From: Aquibium sp. ELW1220
GTDB taxonomy: Bacteria > Pseudomonadota > Alphaproteobacteria > Rhizobiales > Rhizobiaceae
Direction of reading: 5' to 3'
Length of the DNA stretch: 64,000 nt
Assembly: GCF_030398385.1 (NCBI RefSeq)
Contig: NZ_JAOAOQ010000002.1
Span: 226,763-290,762, forward strand
Under the pieces are notes generated by a model. The model did no database searches. It was given only the letters and a program-made list of their open reading frames with translations, and had not been told where the DNA came from. Shown one piece after another: positions 35,335-43,874 of this stretch (the stretch's first letter is position 1; the number at the start of each line of letters is the position of its first letter). The position numbers and the translations under genes are program-made.

Positions 35335-36480
35335 ATGCGAATAACCGAGCAGCTGATCATCGCGCTATACGCCGCGGCGGAACGTCAAAACCGTGGCGAA
35401 GAAGTACCGGAATTCGTCGCCGATCACGTTACGATCGGTCAGATTTTGCGCAATGGCGACCTCTTTCGCAAGGATTATGGCCTGATCAGCGAGTTCATGC
35501 TCAGCCGATTCAATACGGACGGCAAAGGCTGGAAGGACCGACGCAGCATTTCTCAAAATTATTTTGGCAGCGTTAAAGCCACCGCCTTTGCCCACAGCAT
35601 GAGCAAGGCTGCCGAGGAGGCCTTCGATCCGGGTGTAAATTTTGCAGGAAGCGGCTTGCGTCGGCATTGCATACGTTATGCTGCCGGTAACTTGTTTCGC
35701 ATGTTTGGATGGGATTCGGTGCCCGACGGCTTCGTGGAGTGGACTGAGCAAATGAGGGTGTTCGTCCAGGAACTTCAGATCAGGACTTTATCCGGGACGG
35801 CGGGCGCGAATTCTATCGCCCCGCGGAAGGAAGCGCTTCTTGATGAACTGCAAGCGATCCTTCCCGCCGGGTTTCCGATAATCGCCGCTGGTATCGAGCG
35901 CCTTGGAGATGAGCGGCAGATCCTCGAAGAACTGGCCATGCTGCTCTTTGGCGGCGTCGAATCGACAGTTTCGACAATGTTGTGGTGCATGGAGCTGCTC
36001 GGGCGGGGCGCGGAGTACCAGGGCATTTTGCGCGAGCAAGACCCTCGGCGACGGCGCGAACTGGTCGTCGTGTTCATCAACGAGATCATGCGCCGTTTCC
36101 CGGCCGTTCCGCTTTTAGTTCGTACACCCGCTGCCGCAACGACGATCGGAGGCAGATGGTTCCCGAAAGACCAGCCGGTGATGATCTCGATCATCGGCGC
36201 TCATCACGATGCGCGCAACTGGGAAAATCCGTTCATCTTTGATTATCGTCGTCGAGAGTTTCTGGATGGATCCTTCAGGCATGGGACCTTCATCCCATTC
36301 AGTCATGGCCCGCGCACCTGTGCGGGCGCCCGGCTGGCAGCAGACGAGATCCGCGAGGCGATGCTCCACCTCACAGTGCGGTTTGAGATCGAGCAGCCAA
36401 TCGAAAATCTTGCTTTCGATTACGGTTTGACGCTCAATCCAACGACGTGGGAGCATATTCGGTTCAGGCCCCTGCACTAA
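35335..36480 (+). CDS. Cytochrome P450
   Basis: A 381-residue soluble P450 monooxygenase; the ATG with GGAGGGG upstream is used. C-helix GWKDRRSISQNYFG (WxxxR type), I-helix MLLFGGVESTVSTML, K-helix ExxR at Glu250-Arg253 (NEIMRRFP) and the haem loop FIPFSHGPRTCAGARLA with Cys329 as thiolate ligand are all present. It is a little short at the N-terminus for bacterial P450s, which average 400-420. No ferredoxin or reductase gene is adjacent. It is followed by a small acyltransferase-like gene and an alpha/beta hydrolase in the same direction, suggesting a small tailoring or degradation pathway. Confidence 0.92.
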   Translation: MRITEQLIIALYAAAERQNRGEEVPEFVADHVTIGQILRNGDLFRKDYGLISEFMLSRFNTDGKGWKDRRSISQNYFGSVKATAFAHSMSKAAEEAFDPGVNFAGSGLRRHCIRYAAGNLFRMFGWDSVPDGFVEWTEQMRVFVQELQIRTLSGTAGANSIAPRKEALLDELQAILPAGFPIIAAGIERLGDERQILEELAMLLFGGVESTVSTMLWCMELLGRGAEYQGILREQDPRRRRELVVVFINEIMRRFPAVPLLVRTPAAATTIGGRWFPKDQPVMISIIGAHHDARNWENPFIFDYRRREFLDGSFRHGTFIPFSHGPRTCAGARLAADEIREAMLHLTVRFEIEQPIENLAFDYGLTLNPTTWEHIRFRPLH

Positions 36481-36504
36481 ACCGCCGGAGTATGACCAAA
36501 GGCA

Positions 36505-36936
36505 TTGGAGATCGGTTTGACCGACATAGTTGACAACAGGGCCTTCGAGCGTCCCGTCCTTTTCACTTCGACGATGGATCTTCTCGCAGCGACACCACCG
36601 TTCAAGGGGTTCGAGCTTGAAAGCATGGTTCGAAGCGTTCAGTTTCAGATCGACCAGAACACCTGCCTCTTCGCGATCGATGAAGGGCGGATGGCGGGGT
36701 ACATCGGCTGGATCCTCACCTCGCAGAACGTCGTCGATGAATGGCGCTATTCCGGGGGCATCCTGCGGCCCGCGGTTGAGGCGGAAGTGATCGTCGTGAC
36801 GATCATCGCCGTGCAGTCGCCGAAGCTGATCCTGCCTTTGATTCGCAAGGCGAAGACCAAGTCCAAGGGACTTCCGGTCTACTGGAAGCGGATGAGCCCC
36901 GACGGCCAGTCGGAAGTCATAAGGTCCGTGCCGTGA
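36505..36936 (+). CDS. Small hypothetical protein, weakly HlyC/GNAT acyltransferase-like
   Basis: About 143 residues from a TTG start; a TTG four codons later is also possible. The central pattern TCLFAIDEGRMAGYIGWIL, then AEVIVVTIIAVQSPKLILPLIRKAKTKSKGLPVYW, resembles the order of strands and helices in toxin-activating lysine acyltransferases and GNAT folds, but the HlyC catalytic histidine is not recognisable. Confidence in the family is low. It lies 24 bases after the P450 and overlaps the start of the hydrolase (GTGA), so the three genes are one transcript. Confidence 0.6.
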   Translation: MEIGLTDIVDNRAFERPVLFTSTMDLLAATPPFKGFELESMVRSVQFQIDQNTCLFAIDEGRMAGYIGWILTSQNVVDEWRYSGGILRPAVEAEVIVVTIIAVQSPKLILPLIRKAKTKSKGLPVYWKRMSPDGQSEVIRSVP

Positions 36937-37826
36937 TCACCCGAACTCAGCATGAGATAGCCATTCGCTTCGGCTCGGTGGTCGGTACGATGAAGGTGCG
37001 CGTTTGGTCGCCTTCGGACGATGCCCCGGTCCTGTTCTGTTTGCCCGGATTCATCGGCCACATCGGCAGCGAGTACTGTTTCATCGCCGATCACCTTGCC
37101 CGCAACGGTTACAAAGTCGTTGTGCCCGACCTGATCGGACGCGGCGAGAGCACCTATTTCGGACGCAAGGAAGTTTATTCGCCACGCAACATTATGTATG
37201 CGCTGCATGCCGTGATCAGCGCGTTTCCCGGTCGGTCGCGGTTCCTGATGGGCACCTCGTGGGGCGGCATCATGTCCATAATGTACGTCCAGGCATTCAG
37301 GGAGCGGTTCCAGGGCCTTGTCCTGAACGACATACCTGTTACCAACGGGGGCACCAACATCGAGTTCCGTGATCACCTGATCGCGATGTGCAACGCCGAG
37401 TTCGACAGTCTGGACGAGGCGGCGCGATGGGGCCACGACCTGCTCGACAACACGCTAGGCCCACTTCCGGCCAATCTCGATTCGCGGTTCTTCGGCGAGC
37501 ACTACGTTCGCAAAGCTGGGTCTCGGTTCCGCTACAAGATCGATCCGGTAATCGCCGAGGTCATCCGCGACAACGTCGCCACGCGGTTCGATTTGACCGA
37601 TTCGATCCTCGGCATGAACTGCCCAGTCGCGATGCTGTACGGCATCGACAGCTGGCACCGAGATGCCGCCAACATCGCCTCGTTTCGGAAGGGCGGGCCC
37701 GACATCACCATCTTCGACAGCCTCGTTGGCAAGCATCCGCCGCTGCTTGCGACGCGCGACCAGCACATGATCGTGCAGGGCTTCCTGGATTATGCAGGCA
37801 ACAAAGCGAAAATTGGCGTCTCGTAG
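36933..37826 (+). CDS. Alpha/beta hydrolase with serine nucleophile
   Basis: A 297-residue protein starting with GTG overlapping the preceding stop. Motifs: LFCLPGFIGHIGSEY for the oxyanion loop, PDLIGRGESTYFG, and the nucleophile elbow FLMGTSWGGIMSIMY with serine. The acid may be in MLYGIDSWHRD and the histidine in SLVGKHPPLLAT. It could be an esterase, lipase or C-C hydrolase. In an operon with a P450 it may cleave an oxidised or acylated intermediate. No signal peptide is visible. Confidence 0.86.
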   Translation: MITRTQHEIAIRFGSVVGTMKVRVWSPSDDAPVLFCLPGFIGHIGSEYCFIADHLARNGYKVVVPDLIGRGESTYFGRKEVYSPRNIMYALHAVISAFPGRSRFLMGTSWGGIMSIMYVQAFRERFQGLVLNDIPVTNGGTNIEFRDHLIAMCNAEFDSLDEAARWGHDLLDNTLGPLPANLDSRFFGEHYVRKAGSRFRYKIDPVIAEVIRDNVATRFDLTDSILGMNCPVAMLYGIDSWHRDAANIASFRKGGPDITIFDSLVGKHPPLLATRDQHMIVQGFLDYAGNKAKIGVS

Positions 37827-38356
37827 GACCTGTTGCTAAACGGGTGCCTTGGTAATACTAAAACCGTGCCGGCTTCTCTCGATTCACGGCCCGCTGGCGG
37901 GGTGCGTCACTTTGTTGAATTTGCCTTTCGGGTCACCACGACCGAATTCTAATGGGAAAGGCTGACTCAGGTTGGCGCTACGAATGTCCGCCGGAGCCCT
38001 GCATCAGCATGCCTTCCATCCGGAGTTGCTCACAACTCGGCCGGAGCGGCGTTGGTTAAATTATATCTGGTGGGCATGGCCGCGACTAGGGCAACTATTT
38101 CGCGCGACAAATGTCACGATCTGACCAAGGCGGAAAATAGGAAGCGTCGTCGCCTTGCCCCATGCACTCCTCGTCGCGATCCATCGGGATAAACCCGCCG
38201 GCTTCTATAGGGGGCGAGGGGAGCCGGCGGGTCTGGTGCATTACAACCGGATGGGGGAACGGCTGCAGACCTCGGTTACATCAGTATGGTAAACAAAACA
38301 TTAACACGGGTAACCATTTTGTTGGGACAAGCCGCCTCCACCCCCGCACCGCCGGT
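37827..38356. other. 530-bp intergenic region at the edge of the mobile mosaic
   Basis: No credible gene. It contains a 10-bp perfect hairpin at 38194-38231. The area marks the change from the P450 operon to the DUF2924/recombinase operon, so an attachment site could lie here, but no repeated core was recognised. Confidence 0.4.
38194..38231. terminator. 10-bp perfect hairpin, possible terminator
   Basis: Arms CCCGCCGGCT and AGCCGGCGGG with an 18-base loop. It has no T-run on either side. It lies between the convergent ends of the P450 operon and the recombinase operon, so factor-dependent or bidirectional termination is plausible. Confidence 0.45.
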
Positions 38357-38758
38357 TCAGGATTCGGCTGGCGCCGCGTTGAATACGGCGCTTTCCTGGT
38401 CGTCCCAGGCCAGCCAGGCGATGTTGGCCAGTTCGAGCAGCGTCACGGCAGAGGTTTCGCGGCGGTAGACGAGGCGTCTGAGAACGGCGGGGGCGAGCCA
38501 GGCAAGCCGCATCTGCCGACTGACCTGCCGTTCGGACAGTTTGAGGGCGATGGCGAGGTCGCGCACCGTGCCGAACTCGCCAGCCTCCATCCGCCGCCGC
38601 CAGCTCCAGGCCTGGCCGATGGCGCGCAGGATGTGCGGGTCCTGCGTCTGGTCCTCGCTGGGCAGGTAGCCAGCGGGCGGCAGGATTTTCGGCCGCCCGT
38701 TCTTCTTGCGCAGCTTTAGGGGCACGAAGATCTGGATGCTGTCGCTGGTTTTCATCAT
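38357..38758 (-). CDS. Small putative DNA-binding protein of the recombinase operon
   Basis: A 133-residue basic protein. It begins KTSDSIQIFVPLKLRKKNGR and contains a likely helix-turn-helix (TVRDLAIALKLSERQVSRQM, about residues 64-83), followed by aliphatic helices. Its ATG overlaps the stop of the serine recombinase. Proteins of this type occur beside DUF2924 and recombinase genes in alphaproteobacterial elements. It may act as a directionality or repressor factor; that is inference from the fold and place. Confidence 0.72.
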   Translation of the reverse strand: MMKTSDSIQIFVPLKLRKKNGRPKILPPAGYLPSEDQTQDPHILRAIGQAWSWRRRMEAGEFGTVRDLAIALKLSERQVSRQMRLAWLAPAVLRRLVYRRETSAVTLLELANIAWLAWDDQESAVFNAAPAES

Positions 38759-40086
38759 TCAGCCGCCTCCAATACGCGCGGGGTCATCAGGTCCCGCATA
38801 ACGCCGGCGATGCCGTCGGTGCGCAGGTCGATCACGAGGCCGTCGGCACCCACGGTGACGCGTCGGACGAGCAACTGGACGATGCGAGCCTGCTCCGCGG
38901 GAAACAGCTGTGCCCAGAGATCGTGGAAGGTCTGCAGGGCTTTGATGGCGTCCGCCTCGGCGATGTCGCCATGCCCGTCGCGGGCGAGTGTCGCGAGCAC
39001 CGGCGCCGCGGTCTCCGGCGCGCGCAGGACGCGGCGGATTTCGGTGATGACGGCGCTCTCGACCATGTCGGCGGCCAGCCGGCGGGGAACATTCTCCTCG
39101 CCCGTGTCGCGGTTCTTGATGACGTCCATCGAGACATAGTACCGATAGCGCCGTGCGCCCTTGTTGGTGCAGGACGGCGTCATCGCCACACCCGTGGTGG
39201 TGAAGATCAGCCCCTTCAGCAGGGCAGGCGTCAGCGCTCGACTGTTGTTGACGCGCTTGCGCGGGCTTTCCCCCAGAATGGCATGGACCTGATCCCAGAG
39301 GCGTTCCTCGATGATGGCCTCGTGCTCACCCGGATAGGCGGTGCCCTTGTGGATGGCCTCACCGCGATAAACGCGGTTGTTGAGCAGCCGGTAGAGGTAG
39401 CCCTTGTCGATCAGGGTGCCCTGCTTTGACCGGACGCCATCGCGCCGGAGGTCCCGCGCCAGCACTGTCGCGGATCCGATTTCGACGAAGCGTTCGAACA
39501 CCGTGCGGACGGTGGCGGCTTCCTCAGCGTTCACGACGAGCTTGCGGTCCCGGACATCGTAGCCGAGCGGCACATAGCCGCCCATCCACATGCCCTTCAT
39601 CCGTGAGGCCTTGACCTTGTCGCGGATGCGCTCGGCCGTGACCTCGCGTTCGAACTGGGCAAAGGACAGGAGGATGTTCAGCGTCAGCCGTCCCATCGAG
39701 GTGGTGGTGTTGAAGGACTGGGTGACCGAGACGAAGGTGACGCCGTTGCGGTCGAACACCTCGACCAGCTTGGAGAAATCCATCAGCGAGCGCGACAGGC
39801 GATCGATCTTGTAAACGACCACCACGTCGATCAACCCGTCCTCGATGTCGGCCAGAAGCTGCCTCAGCGCGGGGCGCTCCAGAGTGCCGCCGGAGATGCC
39901 GCCATCGTCATACTGATCGCGCACCAGCACCCAACCTTCGGAGCGCTGGCTGGCAATGTAGGCCTCGCAAGCCTCGCGCTGGGCATGAAGCGAATTGAAC
40001 TCCTGTTCCAGCCCCTCCTCGGAGGATTTGCGGGCGTAGACGGCGCAGCGCAGCCGGCGGGGCGGCGGTTTCGACATCGCGTCCAT
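38755..40086 (-). CDS. Serine recombinase (resolvase/invertase-type, large)
   Basis: A 443-residue recombinase. The catalytic domain has Ser21 in VYARKSSEEGLEQEF, then GISGGTLERPALRQLLADI, VVYKIDRLSRSL and SFAQFEREVTAERIRDK. The recombinase domain follows (MGGYVPLGYDVRDRKL; LYRLLNNRVYRGEAIHKG). The zinc-ribbon region of related proteins is degenerate here. It would excise, integrate or invert DNA. The start overlaps the DUF2924 stop (TGATG), and the stop overlaps the start of a small HTH protein, so the operon is tightly packed. Confidence 0.92.
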   Translation of the reverse strand: MDAMSKPPPRRLRCAVYARKSSEEGLEQEFNSLHAQREACEAYIASQRSEGWVLVRDQYDDGGISGGTLERPALRQLLADIEDGLIDVVVVYKIDRLSRSLMDFSKLVEVFDRNGVTFVSVTQSFNTTTSMGRLTLNILLSFAQFEREVTAERIRDKVKASRMKGMWMGGYVPLGYDVRDRKLVVNAEEAATVRTVFERFVEIGSATVLARDLRRDGVRSKQGTLIDKGYLYRLLNNRVYRGEAIHKGTAYPGEHEAIIEERLWDQVHAILGESPRKRVNNSRALTPALLKGLIFTTTGVAMTPSCTNKGARRYRYYVSMDVIKNRDTGEENVPRRLAADMVESAVITEIRRVLRAPETAAPVLATLARDGHGDIAEADAIKALQTFHDLWAQLFPAEQARIVQLLVRRVTVGADGLVIDLRTDGIAGVMRDLMTPRVLEAAE

Positions 40087-40541
40087 CAGCGTTCACCTCG
40101 CTTGCGCTCGCGAAGCCCGAAGAAGCGGTACCCATTCCAGTGTGTGCCGGTGATGGCCTTGGCGATCGCCGACAGCGACTTGTAGGGGCGCCCCTGCCAT
40201 TCGAACCCGTTGCGCAAGACGGTGATCGTGTGCTCCACCCCGGACCATTCGCGGACCAGCCTGGTGCCAGCCACCGGATTGCGCGGATCGGCGATCTGGC
40301 TCTTGCGATTCAGGACACCGTCCACCTCGTCGGCCAGCAGATCCAGCATGCGACGCGTCTCGCGGTCGAGGCCGCCGTGGGTCAGTTCCTGGATGCGATA
40401 AGCCAGCCGCCCCTCCAGATAGGATCGGCTGTTGTTGGGGGCAGCAGCGCCAAAGAGCACCTGCCACTCGGCCTTCAGCTCGTTGACGGACATGGCCTTC
40501 AGCGCGGCCAGGCGGGCGGGGATGGGGTCATGCGTCGTCAT
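40086..40541 (-). CDS. DUF2924 domain protein
   Basis: A 150-residue protein; start MTTHDPIPARLAALKAM is set by the ATGA overlap with the upstream small gene. Typical DUF2924 pieces: VNELKAEWQVLFG, NSRSYLEGRLAYRIQEL, GTRLVREWSGVEHTITVL, FEWQGRPYKSLSAIAKAI and TGTHWNGYRFFGL. The last part resembles a DNA-binding RAMA-like module. Members are nearly always next to serine recombinases in prophages and islands; their role is unknown but probably concerns recombination. Confidence 0.88.
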   Translation of the reverse strand: MTTHDPIPARLAALKAMSVNELKAEWQVLFGAAAPNNSRSYLEGRLAYRIQELTHGGLDRETRRMLDLLADEVDGVLNRKSQIADPRNPVAGTRLVREWSGVEHTITVLRNGFEWQGRPYKSLSAIAKAITGTHWNGYRFFGLRERKRGER

Positions 40542-40768
40542 GCAGGTCTCCGGTGCGTTGGAGTTGCATGACGGCATTGGTCGGGCGGGAAGTGTAGGCA
40601 ACTTTCTCGCGCACCGGAAGAAAGTTCACGGCGTTCCCGCATCCGCCCATGCAGCTGCACCAGTCCGAGCGCGAGCAGGCGGCAGAGCTCAGTGCGGCGC
40701 TCGGTGGGGGTCATTGCCGATGGAGCGAGAGCATTTGGACGACGGATGGGATCGGGATCGAACATCAT
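40538..40768 (-). CDS. Small hypothetical protein heading the DUF2924-recombinase operon
   Basis: About 76 residues if the ATG giving MMFDPDPIRRPNALAPSAM is used; an upstream ATG would add six residues. The core MTPTERRTELCRLLALGLVQ is a basic helical segment. The stop overlaps the DUF2924 start (ATGA), the main reason to accept this short frame. Similar short proteins accompany DUF2924 in other alphaproteobacteria as far as I recall. Function unknown. Confidence 0.62.
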   Translation of the reverse strand: MMFDPDPIRRPNALAPSAMTPTERRTELCRLLALGLVQLHGRMRERRELSSGARESCLHFPPDQCRHATPTHRRPA

Positions 40769-40807
40769 GGGCAATCGATGGCGCATCGCGCCGCGCGTCG
40801 CGACCTC

Positions 40808-40855
40808 GGAACCGGTCACCCCATGTCAGGCGGGATGGGTGGAACCGTTCCACCC
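40808..40855. repeat. Operator-like repeat shared with the region before the primase-helicase
   Basis: It contains the near-palindrome GGGTGGAACCGTTCCACCC at 40837-40855 (eight-base arms around CCG). Just before it is a 32-bp stretch that matches 43528-43559 at 26 positions. It lies between the divergent small operon gene and the next plus-strand gene, where an operator would be expected. Confidence 0.55.
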
Positions 40856-40896
40856 TTCGCTACCGGAATGCCTTGAGTAGATTCGATGTTCACATT

Positions 40897-41616
40897 ATGT
40901 TCGATCTATCCCAACCCCGACCCATGAGGCCGCCGATGTCGTTGAAGACGCTCGATCGCACGCAATGGAGCTTCGATGAGGCGCTCGCGCATATTCAGAA
41001 GGTGACGGTAGCGCGGGGAATTGAAGCGGCGAAGTTGCTGCCGAAGCGCGAACCGGCATATCAGCCCTGGGACCTTCCGCAGGATCCGAAAATCGCCTGG
41101 AAGGCGCAGGGCGAGACCGAACTGCTGGTCGCACTGCGCGACGGCGATATGATAGCGCAAGGTCGCTACACGGAGGAGCGACCCAATGGCTGGGGCTTTG
41201 GCGCCAGCAGCGGCTTCGGGCTGCACTCGGGCTATCACACCAGCATTCGGCCCGAAAAGTGGCGCGAGGGCCGGTATCTGATGGGTAAACTCACAGCGCG
41301 CGACTGGGAGTTCATCGATATCCGGATGCCGCGCTTCATGGTGAAGGCGATCTGGTCGGATCACATACCGGAGGTGGATCGCAACCTACCCGCCTCTTCC
41401 GATGCCGTCTACACCACGCCCTATCTCGAGCTGATGCAGGCAGCGATTGCCAGGTTCGGCATGACGAAAGACCATCAGAGCAAGAAGGAGAACCTGTCGG
41501 ACTGGTTCCTCCAACAGCAGGTCGAGGGCGAGCCGGTGTCGCAGAACTTGGCCGACGCCATGGCGACGCTGATCCGGTTGCCGTCGGCGCAGCGCGGCGG
41601 CGCGAAGCGGGTGTAG
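40897..41616 (+). CDS. Hypothetical protein, mobile-element cargo
   Basis: A 239-residue protein from the ATG giving MFDLSQPRPMRPPMSLK; starts nine or thirteen codons later are possible. The composition is that of a soluble globular protein with many Trp and Arg residues (GWGFGASSGFGLHSGYH, WEFIDIRMPRFMVKAIW). No membrane segment or known catalytic motif. It is divergent from the DUF2924 operon and convergent with the following minus-strand gene. Family not recognised. Confidence 0.62.
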   Translation: MFDLSQPRPMRPPMSLKTLDRTQWSFDEALAHIQKVTVARGIEAAKLLPKREPAYQPWDLPQDPKIAWKAQGETELLVALRDGDMIAQGRYTEERPNGWGFGASSGFGLHSGYHTSIRPEKWREGRYLMGKLTARDWEFIDIRMPRFMVKAIWSDHIPEVDRNLPASSDAVYTTPYLELMQAAIARFGMTKDHQSKKENLSDWFLQQQVEGEPVSQNLADAMATLIRLPSAQRGGAKRV

Positions 41617-41673
41617 GGGCCGGATCTGCCGAAAGTGGGATGAATCGGTCGATAGCCGGGGCTCCGTCCATCG

Positions 41674-43077
41674 TCATGATCTCAGGTCGGCGATCCCGAG
41701 TTCCGTCCACATCCAGTTGAAGTCATAGCCGTGCATCGGGTCGTCGTCGGGGCTGCGCGCACTCGCCTGCTCGAGACCCTTGATCCAGTTCGCCACCGCA
41801 AGCCGTCCCTTTGCGCTGCGTACCGCCTGCCGGGGCGTCTTGCCTCCCAGCATGGGTACTGGCTCGTTGAGGCTTTTCCGATAGTGTCGGTCCAGAACCT
41901 GATGAACCGCCTCGCGAACATCCGCCGGGCTCATGTCGTCGGAAAGACCTGCTGCCGGGGAGGACGATCCACCGCGCCGGCTGGCCATGGCCTGTTCGGG
42001 CGTGACCCGCTCGGTCAAAGGTTCGCGAACGAGCCCGGCGAGCGCGGTCTTGAGCTGGCCGCGGATGCGCTTTGCTCGGGCTTCGGAATTTACAAACACC
42101 TCGAGCGTGGTTGCGGTCAGCGTCAGGTTTCCATGGATTGTCCGACCCGTATCGGGATCGGCCTTGCCTCGTCGTTTCCGCGGCTTCGACGCGGGTTTTT
42201 CAGGCGCGAACCATGTCCAGTGCGCGTCGTCGTCGTCGCGCCGCAGGTTTGGGATACCGGCCAACGCCTGAGCGATATCAGACGCGGCGACCTTCGGCAA
42301 AAGCCTGAAGTGAAGCGTCATCAACTCGAGCGGCTCGCCGTCGGTGTTGACCAACTCGGGCAAAGGCGCCAGGCAGCGACGGATCGCGTCGTTCAGCCAG
42401 AGCGTCGTGATCGCTGGCGCCGCGGCTGACAGGAGGCTCTCGTCACTGAGGAGTTCGGCCTCCAGCCGGGCTCGCAGGGCGGGATTGGCGGCCGTGGCGA
42501 AGCTTTCAGCGACATTCGGTGCGCGACTTCGCGTTCGTTTTAGCAACGCCAGCATTTCGTCCGCGAGGACCCGCTCGACATGGAGAACCGCGCTGCTCAT
42601 CTGGACCACGCCGCGTATGGTGACGATGCGTGCGGCGATGACGTCCCAGGACACCAGCGTCTTCGTCGCCGTCTGATCGGCTACCCGGACGGGTTCGCCA
42701 CCACGAACCAGATCGCGGGCAAGGAAACTCTCACCGGGCCGTACGTCGCTCACCTCATGGAGGCTGACGACCGAATGACGGAGCGCTTCGATGTAGGCGC
42801 GGTTGATTGCGCTCTCCTTCCAGCCACGCCGCCTGAGATAGTCGCTGGCAAGGTTGCTGCCGTCCTCCCAGGTCACCGTGCAGCAATCCTCGAAGGCGCA
42901 GTCCATCGCCGCCAAGGCAGCGTCGCCGATCACGTTTGGAAGATCGTAGATATCGATGTCGTTCAGATCGCAGGCGCGGCGGATATGTCTTTCGACCATC
43001 TCGCCCATCCGTTCCCGCCACGGATCGCGGCGGGACCATTCGACCAGACCGCTGGCGTTTCCCCAAGGCCTGTTCAT
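41674..43077 (-). CDS. Hypothetical 467-residue protein with MbcA/ParS-like C-terminal motif
   Basis: The N-terminal two thirds are helical and unassigned. Residues around 310-330 are basic (KPASKPRKRRGKAD). The C-terminal stretch LNEPVPMLGGKTPRQAVRS, then KGRLAVANWIKGLE and FNWMWTELGI, resembles the segment seen in antitoxin Xre/MbcA/ParS toxin-binding or SEC-C-associated proteins. No partner toxin gene is adjacent, so a toxin-antitoxin role is not supported by context. It is transcribed away from the primase-helicase; the intervening 800 bases hold repeated GGGTGGAACC-type motifs. Confidence 0.6.
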   Translation of the reverse strand: MNRPWGNASGLVEWSRRDPWRERMGEMVERHIRRACDLNDIDIYDLPNVIGDAALAAMDCAFEDCCTVTWEDGSNLASDYLRRRGWKESAINRAYIEALRHSVVSLHEVSDVRPGESFLARDLVRGGEPVRVADQTATKTLVSWDVIAARIVTIRGVVQMSSAVLHVERVLADEMLALLKRTRSRAPNVAESFATAANPALRARLEAELLSDESLLSAAAPAITTLWLNDAIRRCLAPLPELVNTDGEPLELMTLHFRLLPKVAASDIAQALAGIPNLRRDDDDAHWTWFAPEKPASKPRKRRGKADPDTGRTIHGNLTLTATTLEVFVNSEARAKRIRGQLKTALAGLVREPLTERVTPEQAMASRRGGSSSPAAGLSDDMSPADVREAVHQVLDRHYRKSLNEPVPMLGGKTPRQAVRSAKGRLAVANWIKGLEQASARSPDDDPMHGYDFNWMWTELGIADLRS

Positions 43078-43874
43078 CGGAACCTCCCGCGGATGTTACC
43101 GCCGGCGATCAGCGCCGGCACGGTCTTGATAGCCGAAGCGGGAGCGGGGTTGAAGATCGAAGTCGCGCGGGGTTTTGCATGGAACCCTGCTGGGACGGTC
43201 AAAGACCGCGCCGAATGATTTGAGCGAGAGCCGGCCTGACGGGTGCTTCGTCCCGAGCATGTTTTTGGCTGGAACAAGCACCCAGTCACTTTGGGGGCAG
43301 GGCTTCAGCCAAAGAAAGTGTCGCCTTCGCCAAGGTCGGGCTGGCCGAGGACTCCATTGCGGCGCAGACGCGTGGTGGAGGCGGGGCGAGATCGCTGCGG
43401 TTACGAGCAGTCGCGGCAACCAGTGGACCGTTGCCGCCGGCAACGAAGCACCTGTGACCACGGCCGGCCGCGACTTTCGCGCAGACCCGAGGGGTCCACC
43501 CACCTCGCCACGGCGCATCGGCAGGGTGGAACCGTTCACCCCATTCGTGGCGGGGTGGGGTCCGCCCACTGCCGGTCACCAGCTCCCGGCGGCGTGTGGA
43601 GCCGGCCATTTCGGTCCTTGGGCTCCACCCTTTTTCTGAAGTGATCACAGCTACTTGCCGGAAGGGTTCCACCCTTTCCGGCGACCCGGCGTGCGGCTGG
43701 GTGGACCGGTTCCGACGTCGCGAGGCCTGCCCGGAACGCGGCAGAACCGGGGGCAACGACGCCCTCAACCCGGTTCCGAACGCCCGTGTCCGCCCGCCTC
43801 CGTCACCCCCTGCGCATCGTCGCCTCGGCCTCCGGGTCGCTCGGCGCGATCGCGCACGTCCCGTGGTGGCGGCG
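43078..43874. other. 797-bp region with repeated GGGT-SSAACC motifs before the primase-helicase
   Basis: No supported gene; several long open frames here lack ribosome binding sites and family motifs. A cluster of related sites is visible between 43492 and 43713: GGGTCCACCC, GGGTGGAACCGTTCACCCC, GGGGTCCGCCC, GGCTCCACCC, GGGTTCCACCC and GGGTGGACCGGTTCC. Such iterated, partly palindromic sites in front of a replication gene suggest an origin or operator region. Confidence 0.5.
43492..43713. repeat. Cluster of iterated GGGTGGAACC/GGTTCCACCC-type sites
   Basis: At least six related decamers to pentadecamers in about 220 bp, in both orientations, ending 160 bases before the primase-helicase start. 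One copy extends to a 32-bp match with 40808-40839. This is an iteron-like arrangement; binding protein unknown. Confidence 0.5.

Noticed and set aside
37827..38356. tRNA or tmRNA gene serving as attachment site
   Set aside because: No cloverleaf, T-loop consensus or CCA-type end was found; only a simple 10-bp hairpin.
41674..43077. Toxin-antitoxin pair
   Set aside because: The C-terminal motif is antitoxin-like but there is no small partner gene in either direction, and the protein is far longer than normal antitoxins.
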